A DNA stretch of 38,295 bases from an uncultured Lachnospiraceae bacterium (lineage in GTDB: Bacteria > Bacillota > Clostridia > Lachnospirales > Lachnospiraceae): assembly GCA_947626285.1 (NCBI GenBank), contig CANQRR010000033.1, positions 1 to 38,295 of the forward strand, read 5' to 3'. This document shows positions 1-8,096 of the stretch, piece after piece (the first letter of the stretch is position 1; every line of letters begins with the position of its first letter). The position numbers and the translations under genes are program-made. The notes beneath the pieces were generated by a model that was given only the letters and a program-made list of their open reading frames with translations, made no database searches and was not told where the DNA came from.

Positions 1-15
1 CTGTCTCTTAGACAT
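1..15 (-). CDS. Start of a gene running off the left edge (partial)
   Basis: Only five codons (MSKRQ) are inside the window. An ATG at 13-15 is preceded on the minus strand by a strong AGGAGGG site about 8 bases upstream, so a real start is likely. An imperfect 30-bp dyad (arms AGTAGA at 31-36 and TCTACT at 55-60, 11 of 15 positions paired) lies just upstream and could be an operator. The product cannot be identified. The rest of the stretch up to 172 shows no gene. Confidence 0.45.
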
Positions 16-172
16 GAAATAATCCCTCCTAGTAGATTTTGGATATTTCCATTGTCTACTTTAGAGGGATCATATCAATGATCGCCTCGGCCTTTTATTT
101 TTTTCATATTCTTCAGATGCATCAAATATGATCTTGTCAAACTCCAAAATATATTTTTCGAACAGAGCAATC

Positions 173-916
173 CTATCCCCGCATGAACCGGCTCAGGAAT
201 TCCTTCGTCCGCGGGTTCTGCGGATTGCTGAAGATCTGCGCGGGGTCGCCCTCTTCCGCGATGACGCCGTCCGACATGTAGACGACGTGGTTGGAGACGT
301 CGCGCGCGAACGCCATCTCATGCGTCACGATGATCATCGTCATGCCCTCCTGCGCAAGCTGCTTCATGACGTCCAGCACTTCTCCCACCATCTGCGGGTC
401 CAGCGCGGACGTCGGCTCGTCGAACAGCAGAAGCTCCGGCTCCATCGCCAGAGCGCGCGCAATCGCGACACGCTGCTTCTGTCCGCCGGAGAGCTGGCGC
501 GGTTTCGCATTGATATATGGAGCCATGCCAACCTTCTCAAGGAAGCGCAGGGCGTTCTGCTTTGCCTCTTCCTTGCTCTTTTTCAGCACCTTGATCTGCC
601 CGACCATACAGTTTTTCAGCACAGTCATGTTGTTGAAGAGGTTGAAGCTCTGGAACACCATGCCGACCTTCGCGCGGTAGGACGCCGCGTTCGTGTGCGG
701 TCCCTCAATGTTCTGTCCGTGGAAGAGGATCTCGCCGGTCGTCGGCGTCTCAAGCAGGTTGATGCACCGCAGCAACGTGGACTTGCCGGAACCGGAGGCG
801 CCGATGATGCAGGTGACGTCGCCGGTGGAGACCGAAAAATCGATGTCTCTCAGCACGACGTTCTTGCCGAAGCTCTTGCTCAAGTGGTTGATCGCGATCA
901 CTTGTTCTCTGTCCAT
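173..916 (-). CDS. Polar amino-acid ABC transporter ATP-binding protein (GlnQ family)
   Basis: This 247-residue protein is the cytoplasmic ATPase that powers import through the adjacent permease. Visible motifs are Walker [10 protein letters not shown] (about 39-47), signature LSGGQ (about 142), Walker B LLLFDEP followed by TSALDP, and the switch histidine in VTHEMAF. The size is standard for the HisP/GlnQ family. The start is supported by an AAGGAGGAGG site ending six bases before the ATG. The gene overlaps the permease end by 19 bases, so translation is probably coupled. It is the last gene of the binding protein–permease–ATPase unit. The substrate (glutamine, cystine or another polar amino acid) cannot be read from the ATPase. 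Confidence 0.95.
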   Translation of the reverse strand: MDREQVIAINHLSKSFGKNVVLRDIDFSVSTGDVTCIIGASGSGKSTLLRCINLLETPTTGEILFHGQNIEGPHTNAASYRAKVGMVFQSFNLFNNMTVLKNCMVGQIKVLKKSKEEAKQNALRFLEKVGMAPYINAKPRQLSGGQKQRVAIARALAMEPELLLFDEPTSALDPQMVGEVLDVMKQLAQEGMTMIIVTHEMAFARDVSNHVVYMSDGVIAEEGDPAQIFSNPQNPRTKEFLSRFMRG

Positions 917-1701
917 TCGTCCTCCTCCTTCCCCGGATAGTTATACAGCCCGCTCGTGTGCGCAAGCGTGTCTGTCGTCGCCAGATCGTAGCTGTCCGAT
1001 CCGTCCATCTTGTCCTCCCAGAAACGAAGGATTCGTGAGCACGCGAACGTCAGCACGAAGTAGACGACCATCGCCACCGTGAACGATTCAAAATAGGTGT
1101 AGTATGCGCCCGCCACGCTCTTGGCCGCGTAGAACAGCTCCACGATGCCGATAACGGAGAGCACGCAGGTATCCTTGATGTTGATGATCAGGTTGTTGCC
1201 GATCTGGGGCATGATGTTGCGCAGCGCCTGCGGCAGAATGACATAGAGCATCGTCTGCACATGCGTCATGCCGATCGCTTTCGCGCCCTCCGTCTGCCCC
1301 GGATCGATGGAAAGAATGCCGCCGCGGACCGTCTCGGCCATGTACGCGCCGGTGTTGATCGACACGATGAAAAACGCCGCGAACCACATCGACATGTTGA
1401 TGTTAAACAGCACCGACGAACCGAAATAAATGAACATGGCCTGCGCCATCATCGGCGTGCCGCGGAACACCTCGACGTAGGCGTTCAGCACCAGGCGGAC
1501 CACCCAGAGCAGTCCGCGCTTGATGATATTGTCATTTTTGCTGACCGGGATCGTCTGCACGATACCGACCGCGAAACCAATGATGCAGCCGATCAGGGTA
1601 CTGACCAGGGCGATGATCATCGTGTTCTTAGCGCCGTCCAGATAAGACAGCCCGCGTGTCTGCAGGATGTACACAATTCTGCCAAAAAAATCCTGTGGCA
1701 T
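898..1701 (-). CDS. Amino-acid ABC transporter permease (HisM/GlnP family)
   Basis: This 267-residue inner-membrane permease has a hydrophobic segment near 25-50 ([18 protein letters not shown]). Its family signature is the EAA loop around [27 protein letters not shown]. It also has the typical [11 protein letters not shown] motif of His/Glu/Gln/Arg/opine permeases. The ATG is preceded by AAAGGGAGAAAGGT. It follows the binding-protein gene after about 117 bp; that gap contains a short inverted repeat (GCATAC 1782-1787, GTATGC 1794-1799) that could reduce downstream expression. The C-terminal tail is acidic and longer than usual, ending in EEDEWTENK. Confidence 0.95.
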   Translation of the reverse strand: MPQDFFGRIVYILQTRGLSYLDGAKNTMIIALVSTLIGCIIGFAVGIVQTIPVSKNDNIIKRGLLWVVRLVLNAYVEVFRGTPMMAQAMFIYFGSSVLFNINMSMWFAAFFIVSINTGAYMAETVRGGILSIDPGQTEGAKAIGMTHVQTMLYVILPQALRNIMPQIGNNLIINIKDTCVLSVIGIVELFYAAKSVAGAYYTYFESFTVAMVVYFVLTFACSRILRFWEDKMDGSDSYDLATTDTLAHTSGLYNYPGKEEDEWTENK

Positions 1702-1818
1702 ACCTTTCTCCCTTTCTATTGGAATTCACACGGGCATCCCATAGACAGCTGCTTCTCTGCACGCCATCCATGGGACGCTCTGCATACTGCTTTGTATGCT
1801 CTTATGAATAATCCGAAT

Positions 1819-2667
1819 TTACTCCTCCGCGTCCGAAAGCGGCTGTACGGAGATTGCTTCGTTCATCATTTCCTCGTAATCCTCTACGGTCATATCGGCA
1901 AGCACGCCGTTGATCGCATCAAGCAGCTCCGTGTTGCCCTTCTGGACAGAGATACCGATGTTGATCTCCTCCTCGGACACCTCAAAGTCGTCGTCCGATT
2001 CCGTGAAGTCAAGCAGCTTGAAATCCGGGTAAGCCACGCAGGCGGCCATGCCGGTCGGCATATCCGTCACAACGATGTCGCACTTGTCCGCGTCAAGGGC
2101 TACCAGCATCGCCGGCGCGGACTCCTGTGCCGGAAGAATATTCGCGTCCGGAATCTGCGGCAGGCACACATCGTACCATACCGTGTTCAGCTGGGAAGTA
2201 GCCGTCGCGCCCGCAAGATCCGCGACGCCCGCCGCGTCCGCGTAATCGCTGTCCGACTTCGTCAGCGTGATGATCGACGCATAGTAATACGGCTCCGTGA
2301 AATCCACCATCTCAAGGCGCTCGGACGTGATCGACTGGCCCGCGATCACGCAGTCCACCGTGCCGGACTGTACCGCCGGTACAAGGGAATCCCAGTCAAG
2401 CTTCACAATCTCCAGATCCCAGCCAAGCTCCTCGCAGATGTGCTTCGCCATCATGACGTCGTAGCCGTACGCAAACTCCTTGCTGTCCGCGATCGGCACC
2501 GCGCCGTTGGAATCGTCCGCCTGCGTCCAGTTATACGGAGCGTAGCCGCACTCCATCGCGACGCGGAGTGTCTTCGTCTCCTCGTCCGCAAATGCCGTCA
2601 TGCTCATCAGAGCCGCCATCGCCGCCGCGCACAGCAGCCCAACTGTCATCTTACCGTTTCTCTTCAT
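1819..2667 (-). CDS. Extracellular amino-acid-binding protein of the ABC importer (SBP family 3)
   Basis: This 282-residue protein binds the solute outside the membrane and hands it to the permease. The start is placed at MKRNGK because GGAGGAGAAGATT sits directly upstream; an in-frame extension to 2721 runs through a terminator hairpin and is unlikely to be translated. Residues 1-26 form a signal peptide ending AFA|DEE. The mature part shows the family-3 pattern: AYGYDVMMAKHICEELG, the LVPAVQSGTVDCVIAG segment and RLEMVDFTEPYY. Unusually for a monoderm, no lipobox cysteine follows the signal sequence. An aspartate/glutamate-rich stretch lies near the C-terminus. The ligand is not identifiable. 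Confidence 0.93.
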   Translation of the reverse strand: MKRNGKMTVGLLCAAAMAALMSMTAFADEETKTLRVAMECGYAPYNWTQADDSNGAVPIADSKEFAYGYDVMMAKHICEELGWDLEIVKLDWDSLVPAVQSGTVDCVIAGQSITSERLEMVDFTEPYYYASIITLTKSDSDYADAAGVADLAGATATSQLNTVWYDVCLPQIPDANILPAQESAPAMLVALDADKCDIVVTDMPTGMAACVAYPDFKLLDFTESDDDFEVSEEEINIGISVQKGNTELLDAINGVLADMTVEDYEEMMNEAISVQPLSDAEE

Positions 2668-2698
2668 AATCTTCTCCTCCATTTTCTTAATGATTCTA

Positions 2699-2745
2699 CA
2701 AAAAGGGACAAAGCACCCCATGGGATCGGGGCTTCTTTGTCCCTT
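2699..2745 (-). terminator. Intrinsic terminator in the leader of the ABC-importer operon
   Basis: On the minus strand AAGGGACAAAG pairs with CTTTGTCCCTT around an inner GCCCC/GGGGT stem, followed by five T. It lies downstream of the DUF4097 gene and also just downstream of the importer promoter at 2755-2783. It can therefore end the upstream operon, attenuate the importer, or do both. Confidence 0.8.
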
Positions 2746-2754
2746 GCGCTCCTA

Positions 2755-2783
2755 AATATAACATAGAATCGCGAAGAATACAA
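2755..2783 (-). promoter_or_regulatory. SigA-type promoter of the ABC-importer operon
   Basis: On the minus strand: TTGTAT (2778-2783), a 17-bp spacer, TATATT (2755-2760). It begins eight bases after the stop of the upstream gene. Predicted transcripts start almost immediately before the terminator hairpin. Confidence 0.65.
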
Positions 2784-2791
2784 TTCTTTTT

Positions 2792-3772
2792 TTACATCGT
2801 AAAGTCGATCTGAATGCGTCCGTTGTGCGTCTTCGCCAGAAGCGTCTTCGTCCGCCCCGGCTCGTTTACGCTCTCCAGGTTGTTCATGCCGTTGCGCGTC
2901 GTGCTGTTGATGTTGTAGTCGGCCGGGTTTCCGATAATCGTGCCGGAGACGACGCCGTTGCACGTCTGCATGGAGACATGGTCGCTGATCAGGTGGCGGC
3001 CGGACACCGCGCCGTTCTGTGTCTGCAGCGACAGCTTCTTCGGAAAACTGCACTCCTTCGCCGTGATCAGGCCGTTTCCAGCGGATGCCTCCAGTTCCTC
3101 GCCGCGCGCATTGGAGAGCTCGATGCGGGCGTTGTTAGACGTAATGTGCAGCCGTCCGGCCTGGCAGTTCTCCACGCGGATCGTCCCGTTGTTGCTACGG
3201 ATCTCTCCCGCCACAAGGTTCGCCAGACCGGCAGCCTTGATCGTACCGTTCGTCGTCCGCAGGCTGAGTGTTCCCGCGTAATTCATCGGAAGCTCCAGCA
3301 CAAGGACATTGTCGTCCCAGAGGAAATTGAGCCAGTTCAGGTGAACGGGGCCCTTCATCTTATGGAGAAACGAAAATACCCCGTCTTTCTCCTCAAAAGT
3401 AATGACATCTTTCCCCTCCCTCGGCTTGAAGAAAACGCGCACGGGTCCCTCTTCCACCGTGCGGACGCGGATGCGCAGATTCTCCGTCTCCACCTTCACC
3501 GTGTGGATCAGCGTGGACGACTCATACTCCTGCGCGCTCTCCCGGCTCGCGGACTTCGCGGTATAGACCACCAGGCCGCCGTACTCCGCGCGGATCTTCT
3601 TCGCGACCTCCTCCGGCGCTTCCATACGGGCAAGGATCTCCTCCTCCGAACAGCCCTGATCCATCCCGTCGTAGATCAGCTCCTCATAGAAATCCTCGAT
3701 CTGCTCCAGATCCCCGGCCGGCAAATCGATCAGCTCATATTTCAGTTTTCTCAGGTATTCTTCTTTTTTCAT
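2792..3772 (-). CDS. HAAS/DUF1700-like N-terminus with DUF4097-type beta-repeat domain
   Basis: This 326-residue protein is of a type often paired with PadR regulators. Residues 1-65 (MKKEEYLRKLKYEL, then DFYEELIYDGMDQG) match the helical HAAS/DUF1700 pattern for a small N-terminal module. Residues about 90-326 form repeated short beta-strands with N/G turns (SLRTTNGTIKAAGL, IRSNNGTIRVENC, ITSNNARIELSN, LQTQNGAVSGRHL), as in DUF4097 beta-solenoid-like proteins. No membrane segment is obvious. The start at 3772 is chosen because GGAGGAATAGGGCC precedes it; the longer reading (to 3937) is an Arg/Lys-rich shadow of padR. The gene starts four bases after the PadR stop codon, so the two are co-translated. 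The exact role is unknown; envelope-stress regulation is plausible. Confidence 0.8.
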   Translation of the reverse strand: MKKEEYLRKLKYELIDLPAGDLEQIEDFYEELIYDGMDQGCSEEEILARMEAPEEVAKKIRAEYGGLVVYTAKSASRESAQEYESSTLIHTVKVETENLRIRVRTVEEGPVRVFFKPREGKDVITFEEKDGVFSFLHKMKGPVHLNWLNFLWDDNVLVLELPMNYAGTLSLRTTNGTIKAAGLANLVAGEIRSNNGTIRVENCQAGRLHITSNNARIELSNARGEELEASAGNGLITAKECSFPKKLSLQTQNGAVSGRHLISDHVSMQTCNGVVSGTIIGNPADYNINSTTRNGMNNLESVNEPGRTKTLLAKTHNGRIQIDFTM

Positions 3773-3776
3773 GGCC

Positions 3777-4241
3777 CTATTCCTCCTCACCCTTTTCCCG
3801 GTCTTCTCCTGCGGACGATTCATCCGACTCTGTCGCGTCTGCTTCCCGCGCGTACTCTTGCGTGCCAGTTTCAATCGTCTTCGATTCCGCGTCTGCCGGT
3901 TTCTGTTCTGCGATTTCAACCTCCGGCTCTTTCGCATTTTGCTCCGCGACGAACTGATACATTGTACGAAGCTCGTCCCACTCGCCCAGAAACGCGTCGA
4001 TCTTGCGCTGACCGCCCTGCGTCAGCCGGTAATATTTCCGCATCCGCCCGTTGTACTCCATGCGGTAAGTCTCAAGGCTTCCTCCCTGCTCCAGACGCTT
4101 CAGGATCGGATACAACGTTGACTCCGAAATGTCCACGCAACGCTCCAGTTCCCGAATGATCAGGTAGCCATAGGACGGGCCTTTCTTCAGTACCGCAAGG
4201 ACGCAGACTTCAAGAATTCCCTTTTTTCTCTGAACATCCAT
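3777..4241 (-). CDS. PadR-family transcriptional regulator
   Basis: This 154-residue DNA-binding repressor has the PadR winged helix at about 5-85: KGILEVCVLAVLKKGPSYGY, the recognition helix in SESTLYPILKRLEQGG, and the wing YNGRMRKYYRLTQGG. The last 50 residues are an acidic, low-complexity tail (E/A/D rich) not typical of the family and perhaps disordered. AGGAGGGATTTGC precedes the ATG. It is the first gene of a two-gene operon with the HAAS/DUF4097 protein. The palindromic promoter just upstream suggests it represses itself. Confidence 0.93.
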   Translation of the reverse strand: MDVQRKKGILEVCVLAVLKKGPSYGYLIIRELERCVDISESTLYPILKRLEQGGSLETYRMEYNGRMRKYYRLTQGGQRKIDAFLGEWDELRTMYQFVAEQNAKEPEVEIAEQKPADAESKTIETGTQEYAREADATESDESSAGEDREKGEEE

Positions 4242-4288
4242 GCAAATCCCTCCTGCTCTGTGATGGTAGTTTCTGTTTGTGATAATAT

Positions 4289-4342
4289 ATACTATGCATT
4301 GTATATTATGTTTAATATACTATTCATTGCATAGTATGTCAA
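4289..4342 (-). promoter_or_regulatory. padR promoter embedded in a nested palindromic operator
   Basis: The minus-strand promoter is TTGACA (4337-4342), 17 bp, TATATT (4314-4319). Outer arms ATACTATGCA (4289-4298) and TGCATAGTAT (4328-4337) are a perfect 10-bp inverted repeat. Inner arms GTATATTA (4301-4308) and TAATATAC (4313-4320) are a perfect 8-bp inverted repeat covering the -10. The arrangement fits autorepression by PadR. The remaining bases from 4343 to 4489 contain no gene that I can support. Confidence 0.8.
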
Positions 4343-4466
4343 GGGAATATTTCATGATTTTCTCTGCTCGGGATTTATATATCTTTCAGTTTTTCCATGC
4401 ATGCCACAGACCGCCTTTCGCTTCGCTCAAGGCTATCCGCTGCTGTCGCAGCTCCTGTCTGCGGCT

Positions 4467-4533
4467 GATGGGCGTTCCGCCCATCACACAAAAAAGGCCG
4501 GTCCGTCCGGCTCAGATAAATCTGACCGGCCTT
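4467..4533 (-). terminator. Intrinsic terminator of argS, followed by a second hairpin
   Basis: On the minus strand GGCCGGTC (4524-4531) pairs with GACCGGCC (4496-4503), and a run of T follows (A on the plus strand at 4490-4495). A second, tighter hairpin (8-bp stem GATGGGCG/CGCCCATC with a 3-base loop, 4467-4485) lies just beyond it. This closes the housekeeping block. Confidence 0.85.
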
Positions 4534-4567
4534 CCCGTCCTTTTCCATGCATGGCAAAACTGTTAAT

Positions 4568-6334
4568 TCACATCCTCTCGGGGGCTGAGAAGCCCAACAG
4601 GTCGATGCTCGTCTCAAGCACCTCGCGCGTCAGATCCAGCAGCTCGATCCAGCTCATCTGCTGCGCGGCGTTTTCCTCGCCCAGAATCCGCGTCTCGTGA
4701 TAGAAGCGGTTGAACTCGTTCGCAAGGTCGTAGATGAACGCGCAGACTCTGTGCGGCGCAGTCTCCGCTAACGCCTGCTCGATCATGCTGTTGAACTTTA
4801 CAAGTTCCATCATCAAGCCCTTCTCGCTCTCATTCGCGGGCGCAAGGATATGTCCTTTCTGCACGCTTCCCCCATTCTCACGATACTTATTCAAAATTGA
4901 CTTGATCCGGACGATCGTGTAGAGAATGTACGGGCCTGTATTTCCCTCAAAGGACGTAAATTTGTCCGTGTCAAAGATATAGTCCTTGGACGCCTGGTTT
5001 GAGAGATCACCGTACTTGATCGCGGAAAGCCCGACAAGCTTTGCCGTCTCCTGCGCCTCCTGCGGGTCCACCTCATGGTTCTCGACGATCTTCTTGTACA
5101 TCTCCGCGTTGATGTCCGCGATCAGCGTCTCCAGCCGCATCACTCCGCCCTCGCGCGTCTTGAACGGCTTGCCGTCCCTGCCGTTCATCGTGCCGAAGCC
5201 AAGGAACGTAAGCTGCGTGTCTTCCTTCACAAGTCCGGTCCTGCGCGCGCAGCGGAACACCTGCGTGAAGTGCATCTCCTGCCTCTTGTCCACGATGTAG
5301 ATGATCTGGTCCGGATCGTACGCCCGCATCCGGTCGACGATCGTCGCAAGGTCCGTCGTCGTGTAGAGCGCCGCGCCGTCCGACTTCAGAATAATGCACG
5401 GCGGCACCTCCTTCGTGTCGGACTCCTCCTTCACATCCACGATCAGCGCGCCCTGATCCTCGTAGGCGTAGCCTCCCTGTTTCATACGCTCTACCATGTC
5501 CGGTATGTAAGTTCTCGCGTCCGACTCGCCCTTCCACAGGTCAAACTCCACGTTCAGGTTCCGGTAATTCTTTTTCAGATCCGTCACCGACACGTCCAGA
5601 ATGTGCTGCCACAGCGCGCGGTAGCCGCGCACGCCGTCCTGCAGCTTCGCGGTGGCTTCCAGCGCCTCCGCGCGGTAAGTCTCGTCCTCCTTCGACTTCG
5701 CGCTCGCGGTCGGATAGATCTCTTCCAGTTCTGAGATCGTAAACGGCGCCTCTTTCGGGTACTCGCCCGTGAAATTCTCGTCAAAGTAAGGGAGCTCCGG
5801 CTGACGGTGCCTCACTTCCGTGATGATAAGCCCCATCTGCAGCCCCCAGTCACCCAGATGCACGTCGCCGATTACCCGATGTCCCGCGAAACGCGCGATG
5901 CGTTTCACGCTCTCGCCGATGATCGCGGAGCGCAAATGCCCGACATGAAGCGGCTTCGCCACGTTCGGCCCGCCGTAGTCGATCACGATCGTCTTCGGCT
6001 GCTGCGCCTTCTCGACCGACAGATTCTCATCCGACTGCATCCTCCGCAGATAATCCGTCAGAAAATCGCCGGACACTTTGATATTGATAAAGCCGGGGTT
6101 GACGGCGTTCACCTCCGCGAAGACCTCATTGTCCTGCAGCTTTTCCGCCACCTCCTGCGCGATCACGATCGGCGCTTTCTGGTAGGCCTTCTTCGCCGCC
6201 ATCGCACCGTTGCACTGATACTCGCACAGATCGGGGCGATTGGAGATCCCCGTCTTCCCGTAAGACGCATCGTACCCGCAGGACGCGAACGCCGCCATCA
6301 CCTCCGCGCTGATCAGATCCAGAATTTTTTTCAT
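4568..6334 (-). CDS. argS: Arginyl-tRNA synthetase
   Basis: This 588-residue cytoplasmic class I synthetase charges tRNA-Arg. The HIGH motif appears as HVGH (130-133) in KPLHVGHLRSAIIGES. The N-terminal Add-1-like tRNA D-loop domain covers about 1-105, and the C-terminal DALR anticodon-binding domain includes FIYDLANEFNRFYHETRI. The usual KMSK is replaced by GRDGKPFKTREGG, a variation known in many ArgRS. The start is supported by a GGTGGAG site. It follows the Nif3-like gene by 33 bases and is followed by a strong terminator. Confidence 0.97.
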   Translation of the reverse strand: MKKILDLISAEVMAAFASCGYDASYGKTGISNRPDLCEYQCNGAMAAKKAYQKAPIVIAQEVAEKLQDNEVFAEVNAVNPGFINIKVSGDFLTDYLRRMQSDENLSVEKAQQPKTIVIDYGGPNVAKPLHVGHLRSAIIGESVKRIARFAGHRVIGDVHLGDWGLQMGLIITEVRHRQPELPYFDENFTGEYPKEAPFTISELEEIYPTASAKSKEDETYRAEALEATAKLQDGVRGYRALWQHILDVSVTDLKKNYRNLNVEFDLWKGESDARTYIPDMVERMKQGGYAYEDQGALIVDVKEESDTKEVPPCIILKSDGAALYTTTDLATIVDRMRAYDPDQIIYIVDKRQEMHFTQVFRCARRTGLVKEDTQLTFLGFGTMNGRDGKPFKTREGGVMRLETLIADINAEMYKKIVENHEVDPQEAQETAKLVGLSAIKYGDLSNQASKDYIFDTDKFTSFEGNTGPYILYTIVRIKSILNKYRENGGSVQKGHILAPANESEKGLMMELVKFNSMIEQALAETAPHRVCAFIYDLANEFNRFYHETRILGEENAAQQMSWIELLDLTREVLETSIDLLGFSAPERM

Positions 6335-6367
6335 AACTTTTCTCCACCTTTGCTGTATAGTAATTTT

Positions 6368-7153
6368 TCAAAGCACCGCAAACGGATGCAGTATCTCCGC
6401 TTTTCGCACGCTAAGCTCCGGGAATTCCGCCTGCAGATAGTTTCCCATCTGCTCAATAAAAATGTGCTCGATCCCGTAATGTCCGGCGTCCATCATCAAC
6501 AGTCCCTGGTCGACCGCATCCAGTCCGTCGTGGTGTCCGATATCGCCGGTCACAAGCATATCTGCGCCGGACGCAAGCGCCGGAGCCGCCATGCCTTTCC
6601 CGGAACCGGGGCAGACCGCGATCTTTCGCACGCTCTTTTTCGGATCCCCGAACAGCCGCACGGCAGGGAGCGCAAACGCCCGCTTCACATATTCGCAGCA
6701 GGCTTCCGCCATCATCGCCTCCGGCAGCAGCCCCACAAAGCCTATGCCGTACGTCGCGCCGTCCTCGAATGTGCCCGTCGGCTCCAGCACCTGCGTCTCT
6801 TTCAGATCCAGCGCCTTTTGGGCAAGCGCGCTCATCTCCGTCACATCGTAGTTCGTGTGCATCGCGTAATGCGCGATCTTGTTCTCCGCCAGCAGAAGCA
6901 CCTTGCGCCCGTGGAACTCCTCGCTGTTCACTTTTTTGATCCCGGCCATCAGAAGCGGGTGATGGGTCACCAGAAGATCCGCGCCCCACGTGATGCACTC
7001 CTGAATCACCACCTCCGTCGCCTCCAGCGCCACGTAGACCTTCTGCACCGGCCGCTCCATGTCGCCGACCTGCAGCCCAGGGTTGTCCCAGTCAAGCGCC
7101 AGCTGCGGCGGGTACTTTGCCGCAAGCTTATGTACGATCTCTCTTACTGTCAT
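6368..7153 (-). CDS. Nif3-like dinuclear metal-center protein
   Basis: This 261-residue protein belongs to the Nif3/YqfO/YbgI family, which forms hexamers with a two-metal site; its biochemical role is not settled, though GTP cyclohydrolase I type 2 is an old label. Metal-ligand motifs are visible: LVTHHPLL near residue 60, and VTGDIGHHDGLDAVDQ plus DAGHYGIEHIF near the C-terminus. It lacks the central insertion of the long YqfO form. The start is chosen at MTVREIV because GCAGGAGGACAAC precedes it. It lies between trmK and argS, the usual Firmicutes neighbourhood (rpoD–trmK–nif3). Confidence 0.93.
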   Translation of the reverse strand: MTVREIVHKLAAKYPPQLALDWDNPGLQVGDMERPVQKVYVALEATEVVIQECITWGADLLVTHHPLLMAGIKKVNSEEFHGRKVLLLAENKIAHYAMHTNYDVTEMSALAQKALDLKETQVLEPTGTFEDGATYGIGFVGLLPEAMMAEACCEYVKRAFALPAVRLFGDPKKSVRKIAVCPGSGKGMAAPALASGADMLVTGDIGHHDGLDAVDQGLLMMDAGHYGIEHIFIEQMGNYLQAEFPELSVRKAEILHPFAVL

Positions 7154-7178
7154 GTTGTCCTCCTGCATTCTCCTAGTC

Positions 7179-7339
7179 TTCGTGTTTAATTCATTCCGGA
7201 CGGAACCGCACGGTACCCTTCCTGGGAACTTTCCCGGCAAAACTGTAGATACATGCTGGGAAACGGAAGCTTTTCTTTTTTCAGTTTGTGCCGGAAAAGC
7301 CCCGGAAATCCCTGCGGTTCCTGTTTACCTAAACACGAA
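7179..7339. repeat. Three-tier nested inverted repeat between trmK and the Nif3-like gene
   Basis: Outer arms TTCGTGTTTA (7179-7188) and TAAACACGAA (7330-7339) are a perfect 10-bp pair. Middle arms GGAACCGCA (7202-7210) and TGCGGTTCC (7313-7321) are a perfect 9-bp pair. Inner arms at 7229-7245 and 7282-7299 (CCGGCAAAACTG-like) pair imperfectly. The right outer arm overlaps the last codons of trmK. The 160-bp element could fold as one long hairpin in the transcript or be a MITE-like insertion. Confidence 0.6.
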
Positions 7340-8036
7340 TCTGCTTAAGTGCTACCTCTACCAGCTGCAGCTCCCGGCGGATCTCCTGCGCGCGCGCGAC
7401 AGCCGCCGCGCCGGTCTGTCCTTCCAGCGACGCAAGTATGCGGCAGTCCAGCTCTTTCTCGTGCAACAGGAATTCCCGCAGCACCGGATGGCCCTCCCGC
7501 AGAAGTACGGGGCCGAAGCGCAGCTCCATTTCATTCAGTTCGAAACCGGGCATATCCGTATCTGAGCGTTCTGCGCGCATCATCGGATAAAATTTTCCGT
7601 CCTCGCAGACCATATCCTCGTGGACGATCCGCCAGCCATTTTTCACCAGCCATGCACGCACCAGCCAGATCTCCGACTGCGGCTGCAGGATCAGCTCCCG
7701 GCAGCCTTCCAGCTTTGCCTTTCCTTCTTCCAGAATCCGGACCGTAAGCGCTCCGCCCATGCCGGCGATCACGATGCCATCCGCCTCTCCCGGCTGCAGC
7801 GCCGCCAAACCGTCCGACTGCCGCGTCTCGATCGATGTCCCCAGACCATACTGCGCGATGTGCCCGCGCGCCCGCTCCAGGGGCCCGGGATTCACATCCA
7901 TCGCGATCGCGTGAGCGATCCGTTTTTCTTCCGTGAGATAAATCGGCAGATACGCATGATCCGTCCCTATATCGGCAACCGTGCCCGCAGATGTCACCAG
8001 CGCCGCTACCGCCAAAAGACGTTTTGAAAGCTGCAT
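7329..8036 (-). CDS. trmK: tRNA (adenine-22-N1)-methyltransferase
   Basis: This 235-residue SAM-dependent methyltransferase acts on A22 of bacterial tRNAs. SAM motif I is VADIGTDHAYLPIYL (about residues 21-35). GIVIAGMGGALTVRILEEG and LILQPQSEIWLVRAWLVKNGW are characteristic of the TrmK/COG2384 family. MQLSKRL is chosen as start because GGAGGAGCCTACAT lies directly upstream. It lies 60 bp after rpoD, as in many Firmicutes. The C-terminal helices are rich in Glu, Arg and Leu. Confidence 0.95.
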   Translation of the reverse strand: MQLSKRLLAVAALVTSAGTVADIGTDHAYLPIYLTEEKRIAHAIAMDVNPGPLERARGHIAQYGLGTSIETRQSDGLAALQPGEADGIVIAGMGGALTVRILEEGKAKLEGCRELILQPQSEIWLVRAWLVKNGWRIVHEDMVCEDGKFYPMMRAERSDTDMPGFELNEMELRFGPVLLREGHPVLREFLLHEKELDCRILASLEGQTGAAAVARAQEIRRELQLVEVALKQIRV

Positions 8037-8096
8037 ATGTAGGCTCCTCCAGGCATCTGTCCCGGCCGCCATGCCGCGCGCGGCCCGGACAAGATC

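Noticed and set aside
1-10. The first ten bases equal the start of the Tn5/Nextera mosaic end.
   Set aside because: The match stops after ten bases and the sequence continues smoothly into a ribosome site and start codon context, so adapter carry-over cannot be claimed.
1782-1799. GCATAC/GTATGC hairpin between binding-protein and permease genes as terminator.
   Set aside because: Six-bp stem without a T run; at most a processing or attenuation signal.
1261-2766. Long plus-strand open frames opposite known genes (also 8136-9770, 13378-14589, 25371-27293).
   Set aside because: They are antisense shadows of high-GC genes, rich in Arg/His/Leu, without ribosome sites or family motifs.
3773-3937. 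An N-terminal Arg/Lys-rich extension of the HAAS/DUF4097 protein.
   Set aside because: It overlaps padR in another frame, and a good ribosome site marks the start at 3772.
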